This document shows, in pieces, positions 1 through 8,496 of a stretch of DNA of 64,000 bases (the stretch's first letter is position 1; each line of letters opens with the position of its first letter). This DNA comes from IDS-8 sp036381215 (GTDB taxonomy: Bacteria; Pseudomonadota; Gammaproteobacteria; Steroidobacterales; Woeseiaceae): assembly GCA_036381215.1 (NCBI GenBank), contig DASVDF010000091.1, positions 62,001 to 126,000 of the forward strand, read 5' to 3'. The translations under genes were made by a program, and so were the position numbers. The notes below the pieces were generated by a model. It ran no database searches. It was not told the origin of the DNA and saw only the letters and a list, made by a program, of their open reading frames with translations.

Positions 1-735
1 CCGTACGAGGTGCCCGCGCACGCGGAGCTCCCCGAACGTCTCGACAGCGTGCTGCAGGTCATCTACCTGGTGTTCAACGAGGGCTACTTCGCCTCGTCCG
101 GCGGCTCGCTGACCCGCACCGATCTCTCGGGGGAAGCGATCCGGCTGGGCAGGCTGCTGGTCGAGTTGCTCGCGGAGCCGGAAGCCATGGGACTGCTGGC
201 GCTCATGCTGCTGCACGAGTCCCGGCGAGCGGCGCGCACCACGCCCGACGGCGAGCTCGTGCTGCTGGAAGACCAGGACCGCAGCCGGTGGGACCGCACC
301 CTGATCGGCGAGGCCGCGGAGCTGATCCGCCGTGCGCTCACCTCGCGGCGCTTCGGGCCGTACACGCTGCAGGCCGCGATCGTCGGCGTGCACGCCGATG
401 CCGCGGACGCGGCGTCCACGGACTGGAACGAGATCATCGCCCTTTACGACCTGCTCCTCCGGGTCGAGCCCTCGCCCGTCATCGAGCTGAACCGGGCGGT
501 CGCCGTGGCCATGCGCGACGGCCCCGCGGCCGGGCTCGCGCTGGTGGACGGCCTGCTGGCCCGCGGCGAGCTCGGCGATTACCATCTCGCCCACGCCACG
601 CGGGCCGACCTGTGCCGCCGCCTCGGACGGACCGCCGAGGCCGCGGAGGCCTACCGGCGGGCGCTGGAGCTCACACGGCTGGAGCCGGAGCGCCGCTTCC
701 TCGAACGCCGGCTTGACGCACTTCACAGTTTGTAA
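1..735 (+). CDS. ECF-type RNA polymerase sigma factor, ECF42/SigJ-like, C-terminal part (5' truncated by window edge)
   Basis: The reading frame is open from base 1, so the protein starts before the window; the visible 244 residues begin PYEVPAHAELPERLDSVLQV. That block, followed by IYLVFNEGY, is the hallmark linker after the sigma-4 domain in ECF42-type sigma factors. The rest (from about residue 100) is the long alpha-helical, TPR-like C-terminal extension typical of that group, with repeats such as HATRADLCRRLGRTAEAAEAY. The sigma-2 and sigma-4 DNA-binding regions are not in view. ECF42 proteins initiate transcription at their own promoter class, and their C-terminal extension takes the place of an anti-sigma factor; that comes from family knowledge. 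The partner genes usually found beside ECF42 genes would lie upstream and cannot be checked. The stop TAA (733-735) is embedded in a TGTAA/TTACA operator that belongs to the next gene. Confidence 0.85.
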   Translation, partial: PYEVPAHAELPERLDSVLQVIYLVFNEGYFASSGGSLTRTDLSGEAIRLGRLLVELLAEPEAMGLLALMLLHESRRAARTTPDGELVLLEDQDRSRWDRTLIGEAAELIRRALTSRRFGPYTLQAAIVGVHADAADAASTDWNEIIALYDLLLRVEPSPVIELNRAVAVAMRDGPAAGLALVDGLLARGELGDYHLAHATRADLCRRLGRTAEAAEAYRRALELTRLEPERRFLERRLDALHSL

Positions 736-743
736 AATTTACA
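731..743. promoter_or_regulatory. LacI-type operator half-site pair 1 (TGTAA-N3-TTACA)
   Basis: TGTAAAATTTACA is an inverted repeat with perfect 5-bp arms. It overlaps the stop codon of the sigma-factor gene and lies 37.5 bp, centre to centre, upstream of a second site with the same arms. Two such sites before a lacI-family gene suggest binding of that regulator, possibly with looping. Assignment is by position only. Confidence 0.5.
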
Positions 744-755
744 CGCCCTGTCGGC

Positions 756-783
756 TTGACGCGACACTGTAAGCGTTTACACT
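756..783 (+). promoter_or_regulatory. Sigma-70 promoter with embedded TGTAA/TTACA operator for the lacI-GH144 pair
   Basis: A -35 TTGACG (756-761) and -10 TACACT (778-783) are separated by 16 bp. The operator TGTAAGCGTTTACA (768-781) fills the spacer and covers part of the -10 box, the classical arrangement for repression by steric exclusion. The arms match those of the site at 731-743. Transcription would start near 790, giving a short leader to the 808 or 823 start codon. Confidence 0.6.
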
Positions 784-807
784 GCGCCCCAGACGCTGAC
801 TTCGGCT

Positions 808-1872
808 TTGGGGGCAGAAGGCGTGGAAGGGAACAACAACGGGCCCCGGCGCGCGGCGACGGTCAAGGACGTCGCCCGCGCCGCGGGGGTATCGATCGCA
901 TCCGTATCCCGGGTGATCAACGGCACGGGCCCGGTGGCGCAGGCGACGCGCCGCCGGGTCACGGACGCGATCGCGCGGCTGCATTACGTCCCGCATCAGG
1001 GGGCCGCAAGCCTGGTCACGCGCCGTCACGGCGTGGTCGGGCTGCTGCTGCCGGAGCTGCATGCCGGGATGTACGCAAAGCTCATCCGCGGCATCGAGGA
1101 CGCGGCGCGGCGCCACGGCCGCCATCTCCTCGTGTGCAACCTGACCGGCGACGCCGCGCGGGATGCCGCGACCTTGACGACGCTCACCGGGCGCGTGGAC
1201 GGGCTCCTGCTGATGGCGCCGCACCGCCACGAGGAAGCGCTGGCGGAGCTGCTCCCGGGCGATGTCCCCGCGGTGCTCCTGAATACGCGCGCGGACTCCG
1301 GGCGCAACGTGCTCACGGTCGACAATTACGGCGCCGTCATGGAAGTCATGCGGCACCTGAAGCGCTGCGGCCGGCGCGTCGTCGCGCACATCGCGGGGCC
1401 GGCCGGCAATCACGATGCCGAGGAACGGGTGCGCGCCTGGAGGGACGCTCTCGCCACGTACTGGCCGGGCACCGAGGCGCCTTTCTTCCGCGGCGATTTC
1501 GAGCAGGAGAGCGGGCGCGCCGCCGGGCAGGCGTTCGCGGCGAGCCCTGAGCCGCCCGACGCGATCTTCGCCGCCAACGACCTGATGGCGGCGGGCGCGA
1601 TGCGGGCGCTCGCCGATGCCGGCCTGGCGGTACCCGAAGACGTCGCGGTGGTCGGCTTCGACGACGTGCCGCTCGCGTCGCTGCTCTCTCCTGCGCTCAC
1701 CACGGTGCACGTCGACGTCGAATCCTTCGGACGCTGCGCGCTGGAACGGCTGCTCCGCCTGACGGGCGAGCCGGCGCTTGCGCAGGAACGTTGCGAGCCG
1801 GTGCCCTCGACGCTCGTGGTGCGCGAATCCTGCGGCTCCGCTGCGGCGCCCGCGCGCGCAAGGAGGGCCTGA
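808..1872 (+). CDS. LacI/GalR-family transcriptional regulator
   Basis: A 354-residue LacI-family protein. Residues 16-41 form the N-terminal helix-turn-helix (TVKDVARAAGVSIASVSRVING), followed by the hinge region. Residues 65 onward are the periplasmic-binding-protein-like sugar-sensing core, ending in the usual VVGFDDVPLASLLSPALTTVH segment. The start is uncertain: TTG at 808 gives the full frame, while GTG at 823 is equally plausible and loses five residues that contribute nothing to the fold. It is followed three bases later by the GH144-type glucanase, so the two are almost certainly co-transcribed, and a beta-glucan-derived sugar is the likely inducer (inference). Two TGTAA/TTACA operators upstream point to autoregulation. 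It is distinct from the second LacI protein at 24861-25916. Confidence 0.9.
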   Translation: MGAEGVEGNNNGPRRAATVKDVARAAGVSIASVSRVINGTGPVAQATRRRVTDAIARLHYVPHQGAASLVTRRHGVVGLLLPELHAGMYAKLIRGIEDAARRHGRHLLVCNLTGDAARDAATLTTLTGRVDGLLLMAPHRHEEALAELLPGDVPAVLLNTRADSGRNVLTVDNYGAVMEVMRHLKRCGRRVVAHIAGPAGNHDAEERVRAWRDALATYWPGTEAPFFRGDFEQESGRAAGQAFAASPEPPDAIFAANDLMAAGAMRALADAGLAVPEDVAVVGFDDVPLASLLSPALTTVHVDVESFGRCALERLLRLTGEPALAQERCEPVPSTLVVRESCGSAAAPARARRA

Positions 1873-1875
1873 ACC

Positions 1876-3456
1876 ATGGCTCGCCCATACTTCACCGTGC
1901 TGCTCTTTGCCGTCGCACTCTGCGGATTCGCGCTGCCGGCGCTCGCGCCCGGCCAAGCCGACCATGCCGTCGCGCCGATGACCGATCCGCCGTCGGTCAA
2001 CACGGGGCGCCCCGATGCACCGCGGCTCGACGACGAGTCGCTGCTCGAGGATCTCGAGGAGCGCACATTCCGCTTCTTCTGGGACACCGCGAATCCCGAG
2101 AACGGCCTGATACCCGATCGCTGGCCGTCACCGTCGTTCTCGTCGATCGCGGCCGTCGGCTTCGCGCTGACGGCCTATCCCGTGGGAGTGGAGCGTGGCT
2201 ACATCACGCGCGAGCAGGCGCGGGAGCGCACGCTGGCGACGCTGTCCTTTTTCGCCAACGCGCCGCAGGGGCCTGAGCCCGAGGGCAAAGCCGGCTATAA
2301 GGGCTTCTTCTATCACTTCCTCGACATGGAAACGGGCGCCCGCTATGCGCGCTCGGAGCTTTCGACCGTCGACACCGCGCTCCTGCTCGGCGGCGTGCTG
2401 TTCGCCCAGTCGTACTTCGCGGAGGACAATCCCGACGAGGCGCGCATCCGCGAGCTCGCGGAGAGGATCTACACGCGCGTCGACTGGCCGTGGGCGCAGG
2501 AGGACGTGGGCGGCATCACGCTCGCGTGGCGGCCGGAATCCGGTTTCCACGCCATGGACTGGAGCGGTTACAACGAGGCGATGATCGTGTACCTGCTCGC
2601 GCTCGGCGCGCCGGAGCATTCGCTCGGCCGCAACGCCTGGGAGGCATGGACCGATCGTTACGACGAGCACTGGGGCGAGTACTACGACCAGGAATACCTG
2701 ATGTTCAGCCCCGGCTTCGGCCACCAGTACACGCACATCTGGGTCGATTTCCGCGGCATCCAGGATCCGTACATGCATGCGCGTGGGCTCGACTATTTCG
2801 AGAACAGCGTGCGTGCCGCTTACGCGCAGTACGCGTACGCGGAGGACAACCCGCTCGGCTGGAAGGGCTACGGTGACGGCGTGTGGGGGCTCACGGCGAG
2901 CGACGGCCCGGTCAGCGCGACGCTGGTCTATAACGGCGAGGAGCGCCGGTTCCGCGGCTACGCGGCACGCGGCATCGGCTATCCCGCGAGCCACGCGGAT
3001 CTGGGCCAGTCCTACGACGACGGGACGATCGCGCCCACGGCCGCGGCGGGCTCGATCGTGTTCGCGCCGAAACTCGCCATCCAGGCGATCCGCGAGATGC
3101 GCGTGCGTTACGGCAAGTACATCTATTCGAAGTACGGCTTTCTCGATGCCTTCAACCCGAGCTTCACGTACGACGTGGACCTGAAGCGCGGCCGCGTCAT
3201 TCCGGGCTTCGGCTGGGTCGCCGACGATTACCTCGGCATCGACCAGGGCCCCATCCTGCTCATGATCGAGAACTACCGCTCGGGCTTCGTGTGGGATGTG
3301 ATGCGCCAGAATCCGCACATCCGCGAAGGACTGGCGCGTGCCGGCTTCGCGGGCGGCTGGCTGAACGGCGGCGGCGAGCGCTTCGCCAACGAGCCTGCAC
3401 CGCGACCGGCACCGGCGACCGTGGCGCCCTCCGGCGCGCCCGCCTCGATGCGCTGA
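1876..3456 (+). CDS. Secreted glycoamylase-like hydrolase, GH144 (endo-beta-1,2-glucanase) type
   Basis: A 526-residue protein with an N-terminal hydrophobic export signal (residues 1-25 or so) and a single catalytic alpha/alpha-barrel of the COG5368/PF10091 'glycoamylase' family, now GH144 in CAZy. Recognisable blocks are RTFRFFWD near residue 65, STVDTALLLGG near 165, DWSGYNEAM near 230, THIWVDFRGIQDPYM near 285, and GYGDGVWGLTASDGP near 330. Characterised GH144 enzymes act on beta-1,2-glucans, so despite the old name starch is not the expected substrate. A strong AAGGAGG Shine-Dalgarno site lies 11 bases before the ATG, inside the end of the lacI gene, and the two genes are 3 nt apart. The product is expected in the periplasm or outside the cell. 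The exact linkage specificity cannot be read from sequence. Confidence 0.82.
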   Translation: MARPYFTVLLFAVALCGFALPALAPGQADHAVAPMTDPPSVNTGRPDAPRLDDESLLEDLEERTFRFFWDTANPENGLIPDRWPSPSFSSIAAVGFALTAYPVGVERGYITREQARERTLATLSFFANAPQGPEPEGKAGYKGFFYHFLDMETGARYARSELSTVDTALLLGGVLFAQSYFAEDNPDEARIRELAERIYTRVDWPWAQEDVGGITLAWRPESGFHAMDWSGYNEAMIVYLLALGAPEHSLGRNAWEAWTDRYDEHWGEYYDQEYLMFSPGFGHQYTHIWVDFRGIQDPYMHARGLDYFENSVRAAYAQYAYAEDNPLGWKGYGDGVWGLTASDGPVSATLVYNGEERRFRGYAARGIGYPASHADLGQSYDDGTIAPTAAAGSIVFAPKLAIQAIREMRVRYGKYIYSKYGFLDAFNPSFTYDVDLKRGRVIPGFGWVADDYLGIDQGPILLMIENYRSGFVWDVMRQNPHIREGLARAGFAGGWLNGGGERFANEPAPRPAPATVAPSGAPASMR

Positions 3457-3569
3457 TTCCGCGCCCACGCGCATCGCTGGCGTCCGTCGCCGGTTCGGCA
3501 GCACCGGCGACGGCGGGGTGCCCTGATCCCGTGGCTCGCAGCGTTTGCGTTGCTCGCTGAGTTTGCGCC

Positions 3570-3687
3570 GTAGGAGCGCGCATCGCGCGCAATCGAACGA
3601 AGGCACATACGACAGTCGAAGGCACGTCAGCCCGAAGCATCGTTCACGCACGGCACCATCGCCCTCGCGCGCGATGCGCGCTCCTAC
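3570..3687. repeat. REP pair in inverted orientation (BIME-like), copies a and b
   Basis: TAGGAGCGCGCATCGCGCGC (3571-3590) and its inverted copy (3667-3686) flank about 76 bp between the convergent GH144 and GH13 genes. The right copy supplies the TAG stop codon of the minus-strand GH13 gene (3684-3686). Related copies lie at 19031, 24831, 36557 and 48282. The rest of the 3457-3683 gap holds no gene. Confidence 0.8.
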
Positions 3688-5378
3688 GGGAGGGGCGGTG
3701 GCGTGAGGCTGGCGAAGAAGGCGGAGTGTGGGGGAATACGCGCCACTTGGCCGTGCACGCTGCAGGGCGCAAAGCCATGGCCGGTGAGCGGGGCGGCGCC
3801 CGGCAGGTCCGGTAAAGCGTAAGCGACGGCCGCATCGTTGAAGTTGAAGACGGCGAGGACGCCGTCGTCCCGGTTCCATCGGATGAACGCCAGCGTGCCG
3901 GCGGGTGATTCCGTGAAGCGGATGTCGCCGTGGACCAGCGCGGGCTGCGCGCGACGCCAGCGCACGAAACGGCGGTAGGCGTTGAGGACGGATTCGGGAT
4001 CTTCCGCCTGCCGGTCGACGGCTCTCGCACGGTGCTCGTCGGGGACCGGCAGCCACGGCACGCCTAGCGAGAATCCCGAGCCGCGTGCGGACGCGGACCA
4101 GGGCATCGGCGTGCGGCAGCCGTCGCGGCCGGCGAACAGCGGCCAGAAGGCGACCCCGTAGGGGTCCCGGATGTCCTCGGGCGCGAGCTCCGCCTGGGTG
4201 AGGCCGAGCTCGTCGCCCTGGTAGCAGCAGACGGACCCTTTCAGCGAGAGCACGAGCGCGTTCAAAAGCTTCGAGCGCGCGTCGCTGCTGCCGCCGGCAG
4301 CCCAGCGGGTCGCGACCCGGGCGACGTCGTGATTGCCGATGGAACGGCACGGCCAGCAGTCGCCGCCGTCGTTCTCGAGCCCTTCGACGGCGTTCCTGAT
4401 GCGCGCGAGGGAGAACTCGTCGGCGAGCAGGTCGAAGTTGTAGGCCATGTGCAGCCGGTCGTTGCCGCGGGTGTACTCGCGCATGGTGTCGAGCGGATCC
4501 TCGCCGGTGACCTCGCCGAGCAACGCGATGCCGGGAAAGCCGTCGGCGAGCCGGCGCAGGCGCCGGATGAACTCGAGGTTCTCGGGCTGCGTGTTGTCGT
4601 AACGATGGTATTGCCAGGCGTACGGGTTGTCGGTGCGGTACCCGTGGCCCACCCGCGCCGCGTGCGGCTTCGCCGGATTGTCGCGCAACAGGCGGTCGTG
4701 GTAGCAGAAGTTGATGGCATCGAGACGCAGGCCGTCGACGCCGCGCGCGAGCCAGAAGCGCACTTCCTCGAGCATCTGCTCGACGACCGCGGGCTCGTGA
4801 TAGTTGAGATCCGGCTGGCTCGCCAGGAAGTTGTGCAGGTAGTATTGCCGGCGCCGCGGCTCCCACTGCCACGCCGGGCCGCCGAAGACGGACAGCCAGT
4901 TGTTGGGCGGCGTGCCGTCGTCGCGCGGATCCGCCCATACGTACCAGCCGGCCCGCGGATTGTCGCGGCTTTGCCGGCTCTCGGCGAACCACGGATGCTC
5001 GTCCGAGGTGTGGCTCAGGACCTGGTCGATGACGACCTTGAGCCCAAAGCGGTGCGCAGTCTCGACCAGCCGATCGAAGTCGTCGAGCTCGCCGAACACC
5101 GGGTCGACGGAGCGGTAATCGCTGACGTCGTAACCGAAGTCCTTCATGGGTGACTTGTAGAACGGCGACAGCCAGATCGCGTCGACGCCGAGATCCGCGA
5201 CGTAGCCGAGCTTGTCGATGACGCCGCGGAGATCGCCGATGCCGTCGCCGCTGCTGTCCATGAAGCTGCGCGGATAGATCTGGTAGATCACCGCGCCCCG
5301 CCACCAGCCCTCCTCCCGCGCCTCGATCTCCGCGGCGCGGGCGCTCGTGTTCCTCGGCTGGATATCGGCGGAGCTCAT
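3684..5378 (-). CDS. Cytoplasmic GH13 alpha-glucosidase (GH13_23-like)
   Basis: A 564-residue alpha-amylase-family enzyme with no signal peptide, so cytoplasmic. It would release glucose from maltose and short maltodextrins delivered by the MFS carrier encoded at 23233-24834. Conserved region I is VIDQVLSHTSDEH (Asp118), region II is GVDGLRLDAINF (nucleophile Asp220), region III is LLGEVTGED (acid/base Glu289), and region IV is SIGNHD (Asp351). The DQVLSHTSDEH form matches Halomonas-type alpha-glucosidases of subfamily GH13_23. The frame stays open upstream to 5597, but the added residues are compositionally unlike the family and overlap the operators; the ATG at 5378 is preceded by a GAGAGA purine stretch and gives a normal N-terminus. 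The stop codon TAG is contributed by a REP element. The gene is divergent from the TonB receptor, with two shared operators between them. Confidence 0.93.
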   Translation of the reverse strand: MSSADIQPRNTSARAAEIEAREEGWWRGAVIYQIYPRSFMDSSGDGIGDLRGVIDKLGYVADLGVDAIWLSPFYKSPMKDFGYDVSDYRSVDPVFGELDDFDRLVETAHRFGLKVVIDQVLSHTSDEHPWFAESRQSRDNPRAGWYVWADPRDDGTPPNNWLSVFGGPAWQWEPRRRQYYLHNFLASQPDLNYHEPAVVEQMLEEVRFWLARGVDGLRLDAINFCYHDRLLRDNPAKPHAARVGHGYRTDNPYAWQYHRYDNTQPENLEFIRRLRRLADGFPGIALLGEVTGEDPLDTMREYTRGNDRLHMAYNFDLLADEFSLARIRNAVEGLENDGGDCWPCRSIGNHDVARVATRWAAGGSSDARSKLLNALVLSLKGSVCCYQGDELGLTQAELAPEDIRDPYGVAFWPLFAGRDGCRTPMPWSASARGSGFSLGVPWLPVPDEHRARAVDRQAEDPESVLNAYRRFVRWRRAQPALVHGDIRFTESPAGTLAFIRWNRDDGVLAVFNFNDAAVAYALPDLPGAAPLTGHGFAPCSVHGQVARIPPHSAFFASLTPPPLP

Positions 5379-5453
5379 TTCTCTCGACTCGCAGGAACTA
5401 CGGGGTTGCAAGTCCCGCAAACTAAGCGACGCGGGCGCTTTCCGGCAAGGCGA

Positions 5454-5489
5454 TGCATACGAATTCATCGGTGCATGAATACGTATGCA
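5454..5489. promoter_or_regulatory. Tandem LacI-type operators TGNATACGTATNCA in the GH13/TonB-receptor intergenic region
   Basis: Site 1 is TGCATACGAATTCA (5454-5467) and site 2 is TGAATACGTATGCA (5476-5489). Their centres are 22 bp apart, two helical turns, so two dimers would bind the same face. Site 2 is identical to the single site at 21030-21043 before the GH97 gene. The central CG and 14-bp palindrome are typical of LacI-family operators; the likely binder is the regulator at 24861-25916. Confidence 0.75.
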
Positions 5490-5494
5490 ATGCG

Positions 5495-5524
5495 TTGTGA
5501 GGCCTCCGGAGCGGTGCATATACT
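5495..5524 (+). promoter_or_regulatory. Promoter of the TonB-dependent receptor gene
   Basis: The -10 hexamer TATACT (5519-5524) has only a weak -35 (TTGTGA, 5495-5500, 18-bp spacing). Operator site 2 ends exactly 29 bp before the -10 box, the same distance as at the GH97 promoter. An operator just upstream of a poor -35 fits activation rather than repression. Confidence 0.55.
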
Positions 5525-5619
5525 CCAGCCGGTTGCAAAGACAACCGCAGACGATTGCCCGCTGCAAGGATTCCGTGCACGCGCGATCGCTCGCCACCGA
5601 TCACCAGGGGGAGGACGCA

Positions 5620-8427
5620 ATGATCCTGCGGCATTCAAAATCGAAAGTCGCGAGCGCCGTTGCTCTCGCACTCGCACTGTCAGCGACGAACGTTCGTGCG
5701 CAGAACGCGAATAGCAACTCGAACGACGACGACGCGATGGACGAGATCGTGGTGACCGGCTTTCGCGCGAGCCTGATCGATTCCATCAACACCAAGCGCA
5801 CCGCCACCTCGATCGTCGAGGCGATCTCCGCGGAGGACATCGGGAAGCTTCCCGACTCGAGCATCGCGGATTCGCTGGCGCGCCTGCCCGGGCTCGCGGG
5901 GCAGCGGCTCGATGGCCGCACCAGCTCGATTTCGATCCGCGGCCTCGGCGAGAACTTCAGCACCGCCACCCTGAACGGGCGCGAGCAGGTGTCCATCAGC
6001 GATAACCGCGGCATCGAATTCGACCTCTATCCCTCGGAGATCATGAGCGGCGTCATGGTCTACAAGACGCCGCAGGCGTCGCTCATGACCCAGGGAATCG
6101 GCGGTACGATCGACCTGGAGACGGTCAGGCCGCTCGCGTCACCGGAAGCGCTCTCCGTCAACGCGTCGCTCGAGCAGAACAGCCACGACCAGCTCAATCC
6201 GGACGGCGACGATTCCGGCTGGCGTGCCACCGTGTCCTGGATCGATCAGTTTGCGGACGACCGCGTGGGGGTTGCGCTGGCGCTCGCCACCATGGAGTCA
6301 CCGAACCAGGAGGAGCGCTGGAATTCCTGGGGCTATCCGATGGCCTTCGAGGACTGCGTCACCGGACAGGTGGTGATAAACAACTCCACCTGCTCGGACG
6401 GTGTCGGCGCCAATACGGAGCTGGGGCTTGTGAACGGCGGCGCGAAGCCTTTCGTGCGCTCGTCGCTGCTCGACCGCAACACTGCAATGGGGGTCGTGCA
6501 GTTCGAGCCGAGCGACGTGCTTCGCATCACCGCGGATGCCCTTTACATCGACTTTTCCGACGAGAAGATTCTGCGCGGCATCGAAATGCCGGGCGCGTGG
6601 GCCGGCCCGCCGCAGGCGACGCAGGTGGTGGCCGTCGACGACGGGCTCGTTACATCGGGTGTGTGGGAGAACGTGCGCGGCCAGATCCGCAACGACTTCG
6701 AGAAGCGCGAAGCGACTCTCCAGTCCTACGGGCTCAACGCCGAATTCGCGCTCAGCGATGCCTGGTCGCTGGTCTTCGACGCCAGCCACGGCGATGTCGA
6801 GCGCGACATCTGGAGCCTCGAGAGCTATTCCGGATCGGGACGCTCGAGCGATCCGACGGCGCCCTCGGACGACATCGCGTTCGAGATGCGCGGCGGCAAT
6901 GAGGGAGCCATCTTCTCTCCGACACTCGATTACAGCGACGATTCCATGTTCCAGCTCGGCGGCGCGCAGGCCTGGGGCAACAACATCACGGTGCCGGGCG
7001 ACGCACAGGACGGCTTCATCAACCTGCCGCACGTCGAGGACACGCTCAACACCTTTCGCCTGTCCGCCGACGCCACGCTCGATCACGGCATCATCAGCGG
7101 CGTCGAGGTCGGCGCCTATTACTCCGATCGCGAGAAGTCCAAGGTCGACCGGGGCATCTATCTGACGCTGCCGGAGTACCCCGGCGTGGCAGCGATCCCC
7201 GACAGGTACCGGCTGCCCGACGTGTCGCTCGACTTCATCGGCATGGGCGAGATGATCAGCTACGATTCGTTCGCCTTCTGGGCGGACGGCAACTACGAAG
7301 AGACCGAGGGTGGCCTCACGGATTCGGCCCGCGCGCTCAACACCTGGACGGTGCGCGAGAAGATCGCCATCGGGTATGCGATGGCGGACTTCGACACGGA
7401 GCTCGGCGGCATCGGCCTCACCGGCAACTTCGGTCTCCAGTTCGTCCACACGGACCAGAGCTCGGACGGCAACGCCGTCGATCTCGTATCCACGCCGGAC
7501 GGCAGCCGGGTGCGCGTGCAGCCGGTGAGCGGCGGCGACACGTATTCGGACGTGCTGCCCAGCGTCAATGCGATCTTCCACCTGAACGACGAGCACCAGG
7601 TGCGGGTGGGCGCGGCGCGCACCATGTCCCGGTCACGCATGGATCGGATGAACGCGGGTTTCGGATTCACGTTCAATGCGGCGCTCCCCGAATCCCCGTG
7701 GAGCGGCAGCGGCGCGAATCCGGCCTTGCGGCCGCAGATGGCCGACCAGTTCGACCTCTCTTATGAATACTACTTCGCCGACGACGGCTATGCGGCGGTG
7801 GCGTACTTCCACAAGGATCTCAAGGACTGGCAGGTACAGGTCGGCGAAGTCGTCGATTTCTCGGGTATCGAGCCCCCGGGCGGACAGGTCGCCACGAACA
7901 ACGAGGGCATCGTCAGCCGCTGGGAGAACGCGGACGGCGGCAGCGTGAGCGGGTTCGAGGTGCAGGGCGCCCTGCCCGGGCACGTCCTCACCCCGGTGCT
8001 CGAAGGCTTCGGCCTGACCGCGAGCGCCACTTTCCTCGACTCGAACGTCGAGCTGGACGGAAACGAGATCAAGGTGCCCGGTCTGTCCGAGACCGTCCTG
8101 AACCTCACGCTGTTCTACGAGAACTCGGGCTTCGCCGCGCGCATCAGCGGCAACAGCCGCGACGACTTCCTGGGCGAGATCTACACGATCAGCTTCGCCC
8201 GCGAGCTGGTTACGGTGAAGGACACGGAGATCTGGGACGCGCAGCTCAGCTACGACTTCTCCGAATCCGGCATCGAGCTGCTGCACGGCCTGACGATCTC
8301 CCTGGAGGCGCAGAACCTGACCAACGAGCCGTTCGTCACCTACAACAACGACGACGAACGGCAGGTACGCGATTTCCAGAACTACGGAAGGAACTACCTT
8401 CTGGGTGCGCGATTCCGCTTCGAGTAA
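5620..8427 (+). CDS. TonB-dependent receptor, Caulobacter/Xanthomonas carbohydrate type (TIGR01782-like)
   Basis: A 935-residue outer-membrane active transporter. Residues 1-27 are a signal peptide ending VRAQ. The TonB-box region is MDEIVVTGFRASL (near residues 42-54), followed by a plug domain with EDIGKLPDSSIADSLARLPG and ISIRGLGENF. A 22-strand barrel follows and ends in LLGARFRFE with the aromatic terminal residue required for barrel assembly. The phrasing of the plug matches the TIGR01782 subfamily, whose characterised members import maltodextrins and other glycans. The frame opens at 5485, but the ATG at 5620, with an AGGGGGAGGA site before it, gives the signal peptide. It is divergent from the cytoplasmic GH13 gene, is controlled by the TGNATACGTATNCA sites, and is followed by a terminator-like hairpin and a halogenase-like gene. 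Maltodextrin as substrate is inferred from the neighbours. Confidence 0.93.
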   Translation: MILRHSKSKVASAVALALALSATNVRAQNANSNSNDDDAMDEIVVTGFRASLIDSINTKRTATSIVEAISAEDIGKLPDSSIADSLARLPGLAGQRLDGRTSSISIRGLGENFSTATLNGREQVSISDNRGIEFDLYPSEIMSGVMVYKTPQASLMTQGIGGTIDLETVRPLASPEALSVNASLEQNSHDQLNPDGDDSGWRATVSWIDQFADDRVGVALALATMESPNQEERWNSWGYPMAFEDCVTGQVVINNSTCSDGVGANTELGLVNGGAKPFVRSSLLDRNTAMGVVQFEPSDVLRITADALYIDFSDEKILRGIEMPGAWAGPPQATQVVAVDDGLVTSGVWENVRGQIRNDFEKREATLQSYGLNAEFALSDAWSLVFDASHGDVERDIWSLESYSGSGRSSDPTAPSDDIAFEMRGGNEGAIFSPTLDYSDDSMFQLGGAQAWGNNITVPGDAQDGFINLPHVEDTLNTFRLSADATLDHGIISGVEVGAYYSDREKSKVDRGIYLTLPEYPGVAAIPDRYRLPDVSLDFIGMGEMISYDSFAFWADGNYEETEGGLTDSARALNTWTVREKIAIGYAMADFDTELGGIGLTGNFGLQFVHTDQSSDGNAVDLVSTPDGSRVRVQPVSGGDTYSDVLPSVNAIFHLNDEHQVRVGAARTMSRSRMDRMNAGFGFTFNAALPESPWSGSGANPALRPQMADQFDLSYEYYFADDGYAAVAYFHKDLKDWQVQVGEVVDFSGIEPPGGQVATNNEGIVSRWENADGGSVSGFEVQGALPGHVLTPVLEGFGLTASATFLDSNVELDGNEIKVPGLSETVLNLTLFYENSGFAARISGNSRDDFLGEIYTISFARELVTVKDTEIWDAQLSYDFSESGIELLHGLTISLEAQNLTNEPFVTYNNDDERQVRDFQNYGRNYLLGARFRFE

Positions 8428-8453
8428 TCATCCCCCGACGCGTCGAGGCGGAG

Positions 8454-8490
8454 CCCCTGTGAGTGCTATATTCGCAGGGGTTTCTTTTTT
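8454..8490 (+). terminator. Intrinsic terminator/attenuator between receptor and halogenase-like gene
   Basis: CCCCTGTGAG (8454-8463) pairs with TTCGCAGGGG (8471-8480), giving a 10-bp stem including G-U pairs and a 7-nt loop, followed by TTTCTTTTTT (8481-8490). The downstream ATG is only 6 nt after the T-run, so the hairpin also covers the only purine-rich ribosome-binding candidate (AGGGG). Confidence 0.85.
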
Positions 8491-8496
8491 GGCACG

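Noticed and set aside
2128..5304. Very long minus-strand open frame (1058 codons) across the GH144 and GH13 genes
   Set aside because: It is the antisense/alternative frame of two well-supported genes; Arg/Ala/Gly-rich translation without domains is typical of high-GC shadows.
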